Source of the DNA: JAJPHT01 sp035687045
GTDB lineage: Archaea > Thermoplasmatota > SW-10-69-26 > JACQPN01 > JAJPHT01
NCBI GenBank assembly: GCA_035687045.1
Contig: DASRYU010000211.1
Coordinates: forward strand, 1-10,737
DNA length: 10,737 nt
Reading direction: 5' to 3'
The notes under the pieces were generated by a model. It did not search any database. It was given only the letters and a program-made list of their open reading frames with translations, and was not told where the DNA came from. A program made the translations under genes and the position numbers. Positions 4,487 to 10,737 of this stretch are shown here, piece after piece (the stretch's first letter is position 1; each line of letters starts with the position of its first letter).

Positions 4487-5431
4487 TCAGAGGGGCGAGA
4501 CGATGGCTTGGCCGTTGTCCGTCTCGAGCGCGACCTTCGTCTGGATGGCGCGCCCGTCGTAGCCGCGCGTGCGGAAGGTGGCGCCGTCCTCCGTCTTGCG
4601 GACGTCGCCGTCGCGAAGGCCGATGATGACCTGGCCGTTGTCGGTCTTCCCCGCGACGTCGTAGCCGAAGGCGCGCCCCTCGGGCACCTCGAGGATGATC
4701 TGGCCGTTGTCCGTCGCGAGGTCGATGACGCCCGACGCGGCGGGGCGGAGGGACGCGATGATCTGCCCGTTGTCGGTGCGCGCGCGCACGTTGTGCGCCG
4801 TGCCGGAGACGATGATCTCGCCGTTGTCGGTCTCGAGGTCGGCGTCGCCCATCGCCATGCGCGCGACGTGGATGCCGCCGTTGTCAGTGGACGCCGTGAG
4901 CTCGAGCACGAGCCACTCGGGGAGCGCGACCTTGTACTCGACGTAGCGGACGCTGGCGCTGAGCCACCCGAGGCTGCCGGCGGCGGCGGGCTTCGCGCGC
5001 AGCGCGTGCGAGCCGTCGGCGTCCTCGTGGCTCCAGGACCAGGCGGTGTCGAGCGCGGCGCGCGCGAGGTCCTCCGTGACCGCGCGCACGCGCACGGTGG
5101 CGGTGAAGCTCCATGCGTCGCCGTCGGAGCGGCGGAGCTCGATGGGGCCGTTCGTGCCGATGAGCTCCACGGGGAGCGTGTCGAGGCCGATGCGGCCGGT
5201 CGCGACGACGACGCGCTCGGCGCAGAAGCCGGGCGGGATGGTGAGGCCGCTGTCCTTGCAGTCCACGGCCGCGTCCGTCTGCGTGACCTCCGCCGTCATC
5301 CCCTGGATGCGCTCCTCGGCGGGCGGCGCGTCGGCGGGCTGCAGGGTGGCGGCGTCGCTCTCCTCCGGCACGGCGATGCAGCCGGCGGCGAGCGTGGCGA
5401 GCGCGACGAGCGTGGCGAGGGTGCGGTGCAT
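4487..5431 (-). CDS. Lipoprotein with TDNG repeats (DUF4097 / putative adhesin-like)
   Basis: I start at ATG 5431 because GGAGG lies 8 bases upstream and the product then begins with a lipoprotein signal: hydrophobic residues 4-16 and lipobox LAAGC with Cys18. The open frame extends upstream to 5476, but that adds a charged segment before the signal. The product has 314 residues. Residues 25-65 are an Ala/Glu/Pro-rich linker and 70-180 are beta-rich without a recognised motif. From 182 on, TDNG-x-I turns recur at 182, 201, 219, 240, 263 and 304, with a degenerate TEDG near 280, at 17-24 residue spacing. This is the signature of DUF4097-type beta-solenoids. It is probably anchored outside the membrane. 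Function is unknown. It lies 90 bases downstream of LeuRS. Confidence 0.85.
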   Translation of the reverse strand: MHRTLATLVALATLAAGCIAVPEESDAATLQPADAPPAEERIQGMTAEVTQTDAAVDCKDSGLTIPPGFCAERVVVATGRIGLDTLPVELIGTNGPIELRRSDGDAWSFTATVRVRAVTEDLARAALDTAWSWSHEDADGSHALRAKPAAAGSLGWLSASVRYVEYKVALPEWLVLELTASTDNGGIHVARMAMGDADLETDNGEIIVSGTAHNVRARTDNGQIIASLRPAASGVIDLATDNGQIILEVPEGRAFGYDVAGKTDNGQVIIGLRDGDVRKTEDGATFRTRGYDGRAIQTKVALETDNGQAIVSPL

Positions 5432-5503
5432 GGCATCTGCCTCCTTCGGGCATGCCAGCCTACGCGGGGACTTCAACCCTTGTGGCGCCCTTGTTGAACG
5501 GAG

Positions 5504-5515
5504 CGGAAGCTTCCG
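5504..5515. promoter_or_regulatory. Perfect 12-bp palindrome between LeuRS and the lipoprotein gene
   Basis: CGGAAGCTTCCG lies 7 bases past the LeuRS stop and about 75 bases upstream of the lipoprotein ATG. Having no loop, it suits a dimeric regulator's operator better than a terminator. A second weak inverted pair (CTTCAAC 5471-5477 / GTTGAAC 5493-5499) sits nearer the start. No TATA box is obvious for the lipoprotein gene, so read-through from LeuRS is possible. Confidence 0.3.
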
Positions 5516-5521
5516 TGTCCC

Positions 5522-8446
5522 TCACTCGATGTAGACGCCCGGCTTGCGCGGCTGCGCGAAGCGCGCCTTCCCGGCGGGGTCGACAAGCTCCGCGTCGTCC
5601 GCGTTCTGGACGACGATCTCGGCGTTGAACTCGGCCGCGAGGAATGGGATGCTCTCGCGGAGGATGGCCGTCTCGTCCAGAGGCACCGCGCGCGCCGCGA
5701 GCTCCTGCGCGCCGAGGTTCGCGTACGTCTTGAGCGCGTCCTGCGCCATCTTCGGCGCGTCCTTGCCGCCCTTCGCGCGGATGTCGGCGTCCGCCATGGC
5801 TGCCTTCATCATGTCGGGGATGGTGAGCTTCTTCTCGCGCGCCATGTCGATGGCCATCGCGTGGAACTTGCGCTTCCAGCCTGGCGCGGTCGTGAGGACG
5901 ATGCGCTTGGGCGTCATCTTCGTGACCTTCAGGATGTTGCGCACGTCGTCGAGGAGGTCGCGCACGAACGCCTCGCTCTGCTCGAGCGCGGGGTCGGCGG
6001 CGCCGGTGGTCGCGGGGAACGGCACGTCAACGGCGAGGCCGTCCCAGCCGTGCGCCGCGTGCACCTCCTCGCACACCGCCGGGATGAACGGCGTGAGGAG
6101 CGCGTTCTGCGTGCGGACGAAGCGGTCCCACACGTCCGCGTGCGGCACGCCGCCGGCGCGGCGGACGTACCAGGACCACTCGCGCTGGAGGTCGTGGAAG
6201 CCCGTCTTGATGGCGCTGCGGAAGTTCGTCTCCTCCATGTTCTGGCGCGTCTCGGCCACGAGGCGCTCCATCGCGGCGAGGAACCAGCGGTCGACGGTGC
6301 TCATCTCGCCGCGGCGCGTCTCCGGCTTCTCCGTCGCCTGCTCGACGTAGCGGCGCAGGCGCAGCACGGCTTGGTCGGCGACCTGGCGGTCGAAGTTCGC
6401 GTCGTCGACGCCCTCGCCGGCGAACGCGAGCGCGAAGCGCGTGGCGGAGGCGCCGTACGTTTCGATAGCCTGGCGCAGCGTGATGAAGTTGCCGCGCGAT
6501 TTGGACATCTTCTCGCCGTCGACCATGACCCAGCCGTTGACGCTGATGCCGCGCGGCCACATCTCGGGCTGGTCGGGCCAGATGGCGGTGTGGTTGAACA
6601 CGAGGAAGGTCAGGTGGTTCTGCACGAGGTCCTTCCCGGAGTTGCGGAAGTCGAGCGGGTACCAGTAGAGGAACTCCTGGCGGCAGCGCTCGACGAGCTC
6701 CTTCGTCACCGTGCCGCGCGCCGCGGCCTCGGCGCTCCCCTTGCCGCGGAAGACGTACTCGAAGAACGCGTCGCCGAGGTCCTTCGCGTCGACGCCCGCG
6801 CGGTCGGGGCCGCCGGAGGGGCTCCCCTTCTCGAGGTGGTGCGCGACGGCGTAGTACGCGTTGTAGATGGTGCTGTCCGAGAGCGACTCGATGAGCCAGC
6901 GCGGGTCCATCGGGAGCCTTGTGCCGAGGCCGTGCTCGCGCGTGCAGGCCCACGCGCGCAGCCAGTCGACGACGTATTCGAACTGCTTGCGCACGAGCGG
7001 CGGGTAGAACGTCATCGACGCCATCGCCTGGTGCGCTTCGCGCTTCCAGTCCTCGTCGCCGTAGCGGATGAACCACTGGTCGCTCACGATCTTCACGACG
7101 CTCGGCGTGAGGCAGCGGCACACGACGGGGCCGGAGGGCCAGTAGGCGACGACGGCCTCGCCGCGCTCGGCGAGCCACGCCTTGATCTTCTCCTTCGCCT
7201 CGGCGACGCGCATGCCCGCGAACTGCTGCGCGTTGTCGAGCATGACGCCCTCGTAGAAGCCGGCCTGGTACGCCTTCTCGGTGGCGGCGGCGATGCGCTC
7301 GGCGTCCTTGTGCCCCTTCGCGCCGGCCTCCTCGACGGCCTTCGCGGCGCTCTCGGTGCCGTACTTCTCCGTGCGGATGACGGCGATGGGCGCGATGTCC
7401 GCCGCGCCGGGCTGCCCCTGCGCCTGCGCCTCGCGCAGCGACAGGAGGTCCTGCGGCGAGTCGGACGGGACGCTCGTGACGATGCCCGTGCCCTTCTCGT
7501 GCCGGATGAACGCCGCCGAGAGCACCGGCACCAGGCTCCCCGTGCCCGGCGCGCGCGCCTTGCTGCCGACGAGCGCGCTGCCCGCCACGCTCGCGCCGGT
7601 GTCGCGCATGTCCTCGAACTGATAGCGCAGGTCGTTGGCGCTCGTCGCGTTGAGGATCCAGCGCTCGGTCCCGCGCTCGACGAGGCGGTACTCCGCGTCG
7701 GCGTCGACCCACACGTTCGTCTGGCCGAAGACGGTGTCCGGGCGCAGCGTCGCGGCGATGAGCATGGCGCCCGCGTGCGGGCCGTCGGCGAGCGGCATCT
7801 TGTAGAGCACCCACTCCTGCGGCGTCTCGCCCTCGCCCGAGTAGCGGTCGTGGTCCGCGACGGGCGCCTGGTCCTTTGGACACCAGATGATCGGGTGGCG
7901 CCCCTTCGCGACGCGCCCGCTCTCGTGGAGCTTGCGGAACTGCCACTGGATGAACGCGTCGTAGTGCGGGTTGAGGTCGGTCGTGATGAACTCGCGACGG
8001 AAGTCGATGGCGAGCCCCAGCCGCTGCACGTCCTCGCGCCACTTGGGCGGGAAGTAGCGCACCCAGTGGACAGGGTCCTTGAACGCCTCGACCTCGCTCT
8101 CGGGGATGCCCTGGTCGCGGAGGATCTTGATCTGCTGAGCGTCGCCGTCGCGCACGCGGTTGGCGGCGGCGACGATCGGCGTGCCCGTCACGTGGTACGC
8201 GAAGGGGAAGAGCGCGTTCTTGCCGAGCATGCGCTGATAGCGCACCATGAGGTCCACGCGCAGCATCGTGAACGCGTGGCCCACGTGCGCGAAGGCGTTC
8301 ATGTACGAGTACGGGTACGTCGCGAGGAACTTCGGGCGCCCCGGCTCCGGGTCGCGCTCGTGGACGCGCCGCTCGCCCCATACCTTCTGCCACTTCTGCT
8401 CGATCGCTGCGAGGTCGACGGTGGGGCGCGCGCTCGGCGAGGTCAC
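5522..8446 (-). CDS. leuS: Leucyl-tRNA synthetase, archaeal type
   Basis: Charges tRNA-Leu with leucine in the cytoplasm. The GTG start at 8446 gives 974 residues, normal for archaeal LeuRS. The class I signature HVGH is at 54-57 and KMSKS at 646-650 (VDGEKMSKSRGNF). The editing (CP1) insertion lies roughly at 195-445, with RPDTVFG at 235-241 and HEKGTGIVTSVPSDSP at 316-331, the pocket that hydrolyses mischarged tRNA. Cys residues near 189 and 443-445 sit at the edges of the insertion. The anticodon-binding helical domain follows about 690-840, then an archaeal C-terminal extension. A TATTTAAG element lies about 30 bases upstream of GTG, so the leader is only a few bases. No frame breaks or missing motifs. 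Confidence 0.97.
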   Translation of the reverse strand: MTSPSARPTVDLAAIEQKWQKVWGERRVHERDPEPGRPKFLATYPYSYMNAFAHVGHAFTMLRVDLMVRYQRMLGKNALFPFAYHVTGTPIVAAANRVRDGDAQQIKILRDQGIPESEVEAFKDPVHWVRYFPPKWREDVQRLGLAIDFRREFITTDLNPHYDAFIQWQFRKLHESGRVAKGRHPIIWCPKDQAPVADHDRYSGEGETPQEWVLYKMPLADGPHAGAMLIAATLRPDTVFGQTNVWVDADAEYRLVERGTERWILNATSANDLRYQFEDMRDTGASVAGSALVGSKARAPGTGSLVPVLSAAFIRHEKGTGIVTSVPSDSPQDLLSLREAQAQGQPGAADIAPIAVIRTEKYGTESAAKAVEEAGAKGHKDAERIAAATEKAYQAGFYEGVMLDNAQQFAGMRVAEAKEKIKAWLAERGEAVVAYWPSGPVVCRCLTPSVVKIVSDQWFIRYGDEDWKREAHQAMASMTFYPPLVRKQFEYVVDWLRAWACTREHGLGTRLPMDPRWLIESLSDSTIYNAYYAVAHHLEKGSPSGGPDRAGVDAKDLGDAFFEYVFRGKGSAEAAARGTVTKELVERCRQEFLYWYPLDFRNSGKDLVQNHLTFLVFNHTAIWPDQPEMWPRGISVNGWVMVDGEKMSKSRGNFITLRQAIETYGASATRFALAFAGEGVDDANFDRQVADQAVLRLRRYVEQATEKPETRRGEMSTVDRWFLAAMERLVAETRQNMEETNFRSAIKTGFHDLQREWSWYVRRAGGVPHADVWDRFVRTQNALLTPFIPAVCEEVHAAHGWDGLAVDVPFPATTGAADPALEQSEAFVRDLLDDVRNILKVTKMTPKRIVLTTAPGWKRKFHAMAIDMAREKKLTIPDMMKAAMADADIRAKGGKDAPKMAQDALKTYANLGAQELAARAVPLDETAILRESIPFLAAEFNAEIVVQNADDAELVDPAGKARFAQPRKPGVYIE

Positions 8447-8474
8447 GCTGATCGGCGCGCGTAGGGAGCGGCCG

Positions 8475-8482
8475 TATTTAAG
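8475..8482. promoter_or_regulatory. TATA element between leuS and the divergent membrane gene
   Basis: TATTTAAG on plus reads CTTAAATA on minus. It is about 30 bases from the leuS GTG (8446) and about 28 bases from GTG 8506 on the other side, both right for short-leader or leaderless transcripts. It is the only AT-rich octamer in the intergenic space. Confidence 0.55.
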
Positions 8483-8505
8483 GCGCGCCCCGAGGATGGC
8501 GCGGC

Positions 8506-9728
8506 GTGGCGGTCGAGCTCTCGGTCCTCGTCCGCGGGGCGAGCGGCGCGCTCTTCGTCCTCTTCGGCCTCAGCTGCGGGCTTCTCGGCGCGCGCCCCGG
8601 CGCGGACCGCGCGCTCGCGCGGGCGCTCGCGCCGTCTTCTCGCTCGGCTTCGGCAGCGCGTTCCTCCTCGTGAACCTCAACGCGGCCACGCAGGCGCGCC
8701 ATGTCGCGTTCCTTGGCGTCCTCGTCTTGCTGGCGTGGCTTGTCGCGCTTCTCGGGAGCGCGCTCGTTGCGCGGCGAGCGCTTCCGCAAGCGACGCGGGC
8801 GATGTGGGGGCCCATCCTTGCAGGCGTGGCGTACGCGCTCGCGGCCCTCGGGCCGATCGCGGCGGACGTCCCTGCCTTCGTCGCGGCGCAGCGCGTGCCC
8901 GACGCCCTGCAGCCGCTCTCCGCGGCCTCGCAGGTCCTGCAGCGCCTCGTGGCGTCGTGCGCCCTCGTGGCGGGCTTCGGCTACGCGCTCCGAGCGGGCG
9001 CCGAGCCGGCCGAACGGACGCCGCTCGCCCTCCTCGCCGTCGGCTTCGCGCTCTACCCGGTCATGATCCAGGGCTTCGTGCTCACGGCCCCCGCGGCGCC
9101 GGCCGGTCAGCTCCTGCTCAACGCGCTCGTGTTCGGCGCGCTGGTCGTCCTCTGGCTCGCCCTGGCCGAGCGCGGCCTCGGCAGGGGCGCGGTCGCGGCC
9201 GCCCTCGGCCTCGCGCTCGCCGCGCTCGTCGCGGCGGTCGAGGGCGCCCTCGTGGCGGACACGCTCGCGCGCTACACGCTCGGCATCGGGCGCAGCATCG
9301 GCGTCGCGCTGCTCGCGCTCGCGGTCTTCCGCCACGATATCCTGCGCGCGGGCCTCGCGTCGCGCACCGCCGACCGCGCGACGCGCGCGAGCGTGGGCCT
9401 GGCGGCCCTTTTCGTCGTCGCGCAGGTGGCCCAGGAGTACCTCTCCAGCGCCGGCGGCCTCCTCCTCGGCGGGATCCTGGCGGGCGTGCTCCTCTTCGCC
9501 ATGACGCCGCTCCAGCGCGCGCTCGAGGGGGGCGGCGCGTCGGCGGACGCGAAGATCGCGACGTACCGCGACGCGGTGCGCTATGCGCTGCGCGAAGGCG
9601 GGATGACGCGCAAGGAGGAGCTCCACCTCGCGACGCTCGCCCAGCAGCTCGGCCTGGGCGCGGCGGACGCGCTCCGCGTGCGGCACGAGGTCGAGGACGA
9701 GCGGGACGGAGTCAAACCGAAGCCTTGA
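8506..9728 (+). CDS. Polytopic membrane protein with C-terminal helical domain; apparent frame break near 8630-8672
   Basis: From about 8632 the frame ending at 9728 encodes roughly ten hydrophobic helices (for example VAFLGVLVLLAWLVALLGSA, MWGPILAGVAYALAALGPI, LLLNALVFGALVVLWLALA). A cytoplasmic tail follows (YRDAVRYALREGGMTRKEELHLATLAQQLGLGAADALRVRHEVE) that resembles TerB-like or similar helical modules. The stretch IGVALLALAVFRHDIL and the helices after it recall N-terminal membrane regions of some histidine kinases, but there is no kinase domain. The N-terminal frame is different: GTG 8506, 28 bases from the TATA element, starts a good helix (GASGALFVLFGLSCGLLGA) in another frame that stops at 8673. 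In the main frame, upstream of 8630 an ATG at 8496 gives only arginine-rich sequence. One missing base near 8630 would join the two. Without a break, GTG 8670 would be the start. Confidence 0.7.
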
Positions 9729-9754
9729 CAAGCTCCCGCGAGTACCTCTTCGGC

Positions 9755-10243
9755 ATGACCTTCGAGATCGTGGTCGTGAGCAACACGCCGCTCACGCCGC
9801 ACGACGACCTCGACGACGTCGCCTTCCGTTTCCTGCGCCAGGTGGGCTACCTCGAGCGCGGCGCGGAGGACGAGAAGGCGATGCGCGAGAGCGTGGCGTA
9901 CCGGCTCTTCCGCGACTGCTTCCTGCTGCGCCCCGACAAGCAGTGGACCGTCGAGGAGCTCATCACGGCGATGGACACGAGCCGCCCCACGGTGTACAGG
10001 CACCTGAACAAGCTCAAGTCGCTCGACATCCTCGAGGAGTCGAGCCTCAAGGACGAGGGCGAGACGAACCCGCGCAAGGCGTACAGGCTCCGCTACGGGA
10101 ACCTGGCGAAGGCGTGGAACTTCGTCGAGGCCAACGTGAAGATCGCGATGGAGAACTACCGCAAGAGCGCGGAGCACCTGCACGCGCTCTGCGAGCAGCA
10201 CATCCAGCGCGGCACGCCGATGAAGCAGGAGCGACGCCGATGA
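9755..10243 (+). CDS. Winged-helix DNA-binding protein (putative transcription regulator)
   Basis: ATG at 9755, 26 bases after the membrane gene, gives 162 residues. There is no ribosome-binding motif, and the open frame continues far upstream only as a shadow of the membrane gene. Residues 1-40 are an acidic beta/alpha segment (MTFEIVVVSNTPL). Residues 42-60 form a helix. WTVEELITAMDTSRPTVYRHLNKLKSLDILEE (64-95) is a clear helix-turn-helix, with SRPTVYRHLNKL as recognition helix. A wing follows to about 115 (NPRKAYRLRYG). The C-terminal helices (118-150) may dimerise. The layout fits ArsR/MarR-like archaeal regulators. The stop overlaps the next ATG as ATGA, so the two products are translationally coupled and may act together. 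Confidence 0.85.
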   Translation: MTFEIVVVSNTPLTPHDDLDDVAFRFLRQVGYLERGAEDEKAMRESVAYRLFRDCFLLRPDKQWTVEELITAMDTSRPTVYRHLNKLKSLDILEESSLKDEGETNPRKAYRLRYGNLAKAWNFVEANVKIAMENYRKSAEHLHALCEQHIQRGTPMKQERRR

Positions 10244-10527
10244 AGCCGAAGAAGGACGACCCGCCCGTGCAGCTCACGCTCGGGAGCACGTACCACGTCC
10301 GCAGCCTCGCCTCGCGCGAGGCCGTGCTCGACACGCGCGGCACGTTCCGCGGCTTTGTCGGCGTGGGCAGCATCGACGGCCTGGCCATGGAGCTCGACGC
10401 GTCGCACAAGGAGCTCGCCGGCAAGACGCGCGTCATCCCGAGCCACATGGTCCTCAGCATCGACATCCTCGAGGCCGCGAAGAAGGACGAGGAAGCGAAG
10501 GACGAGCTGTCGATGCACTACACGTAG
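10240..10527 (+). CDS. Small beta-rich protein, 95 residues, unknown function
   Basis: ATG at 10240 overlaps the regulator's TGA by 4 bases, and AGGAG lies 8 bases upstream. The sequence has a lysine-rich N-terminus, then strands around TYHVRSL, EAVLDTRGTFRGFVGVGSIDGLAMELD (27-53) and TRVIPSHMVLSIDILEA (63-79), then an acidic helix of Lys/Glu/Asp. The G-x-F-x-G-F-x-G turn followed by a strand and a final 'V-L-S-I-D-I-L' strand suggests a small barrel (Sm-like or SH3-like), but this is a fold impression only. No signal or membrane segment. Tight coupling to the winged-helix gene suggests it is a partner or effector of that regulator. Confidence 0.8.
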   Translation: MKPKKDDPPVQLTLGSTYHVRSLASREAVLDTRGTFRGFVGVGSIDGLAMELDASHKELAGKTRVIPSHMVLSIDILEAAKKDEEAKDELSMHYT

Positions 10528-10549
10528 GGGACGAGGGCCGGGGCGCGGG

Positions 10550-10601
10550 CCGAGGCCGAGGCCGAGGCCGAGGCGGGGACGAGGACGAGGACGAGGACGA
10601 G
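10550..10601. repeat. Two adjacent hexanucleotide arrays
   Basis: CCGAGG is repeated four times (10550-10573), then GACGAG four times (10578-10601), with degenerate copies after. The region after the stop at 10527 is purine-rich on the plus strand and of low complexity. No gene is credible through it. Frames read as Arg-Gly or Ala-Ser-Val repeats. The arrays may be slippage products. Confidence 0.75.
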
Positions 10602-10661
10602 GCAGGACGAGGCGCAGGACGCGGCCGAGGCCCCGCCCGCGCGCCACCGCGCTCCCCGCGA

Positions 10662-10717
10662 CCCCGCGGTGAGCGGCGCGACGAGCCCCCGCGGCCCCGC
10701 GGTGAGCGGCGCGACGA
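10662..10717. repeat. 23-bp direct repeat, offset 33 bp
   Basis: The 23 bases at 10662-10684 recur exactly at 10695-10717, separated by 10 bases. The core contains CCCCGCGGTGAGCGG. An offset of 33 is a multiple of 3, and on the minus strand a frame reads a repeated VAPLTAG, so it could be part of a repetitive protein. The surrounding frame is low complexity and I do not call it. Confidence 0.65.
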
Positions 10718-10737
10718 AGCGGCCGAAAGCCACAAGG

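Noticed and set aside
5861..8464. 867-residue plus-strand and 788-residue minus-strand frames over LeuRS
   Set aside because: Both are alternative-frame readings of leuS, which carries HVGH, KMSKS and editing motifs in its own frame.
8600..8673. Programmed ribosomal frameshift in the membrane gene
   Set aside because: No slippery heptamer or clear downstream structure is seen at the switch. A missing base or an internal start is simpler.
8478..9731. 417-residue minus-strand open frame, Glu/Arg-rich
   Set aside because: Antisense to the membrane protein. The plus frame has clear transmembrane helices and a TATA box.
10518..10733. 71-residue minus-strand gene with VAPLTAG repeats
   Set aside because: Low complexity, overlaps the 3' end of the 95-residue gene, and becomes Ala-Ser and Leu-Val repeats from the hexamer arrays.

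Overview
The window looks like chromosomal DNA from a GC-rich archaeon. The evidence is an archaeal-type leucyl-tRNA synthetase with an internal editing domain, two tRNA genes without an encoded CCA end, TATA-box-like elements (TTTAAA, TATTTAAG, CTTATA) about 25-30 bases before starts, several genes with little or no leader, and signal-peptide genes dominated by GC-ending codons. The proteins lack the strong acidic bias of haloarchaea. A high-GC Thermoplasmatota lineage is my best guess, but it is inference from gene style, not from a marker search.

Layout. 1-1460 (minus): a secreted cupredoxin and a secreted parallel beta-helix protein (NosD/pectate-lyase-like fold, cut by the window edge), 5 bases apart and so probably one operon. 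A TTTAAA element at 1537-1542 can serve both this operon and the divergent membrane-anchored extracellular protein at 1571-2110. 2270-3109 (plus): a cyanophycinase-family serine peptidase (S51), possibly preceded by a 20-codon leader frame overlapping it as TGATG. 3110-3345 holds no gene. It carries a strictly 10-bp-periodic array of CCWGG motifs and several strong hairpins.

3346-4224 is the most unusual part. It has tRNA-Val(UAC) on the minus strand, an RNase HI family gene, and tRNA-Gln(CUG) on the plus strand. Each tRNA is followed at its 3' side by perfect hairpins and then by a second copy of its own 3' portion: 40 bp for Gln, 14 bp for Val, at offsets of 104 and 93 bp. This resembles the footprint of integrase-type insertion into tRNA genes, yet no integrase or cargo is present.

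4265-8446 (minus): a 56-residue basic protein, a lipoprotein with TDNG-type repeats (DUF4097-like), and a full-length LeuRS. A TATTTAAG element at 8475-8482 lies between LeuRS and a divergent plus-strand group: a polytopic membrane protein whose reading frame appears broken near its N-terminus, a winged-helix regulator, and a 95-residue small beta protein that overlaps the regulator by 4 bases. The window ends in low-complexity hexanucleotide repeats and a 23-bp direct repeat.

No complete defence or mobile system is visible. The strongest candidates for something undescribed are the tRNA-associated 3'-fragment/hairpin modules and the 10-bp CCWGG array.
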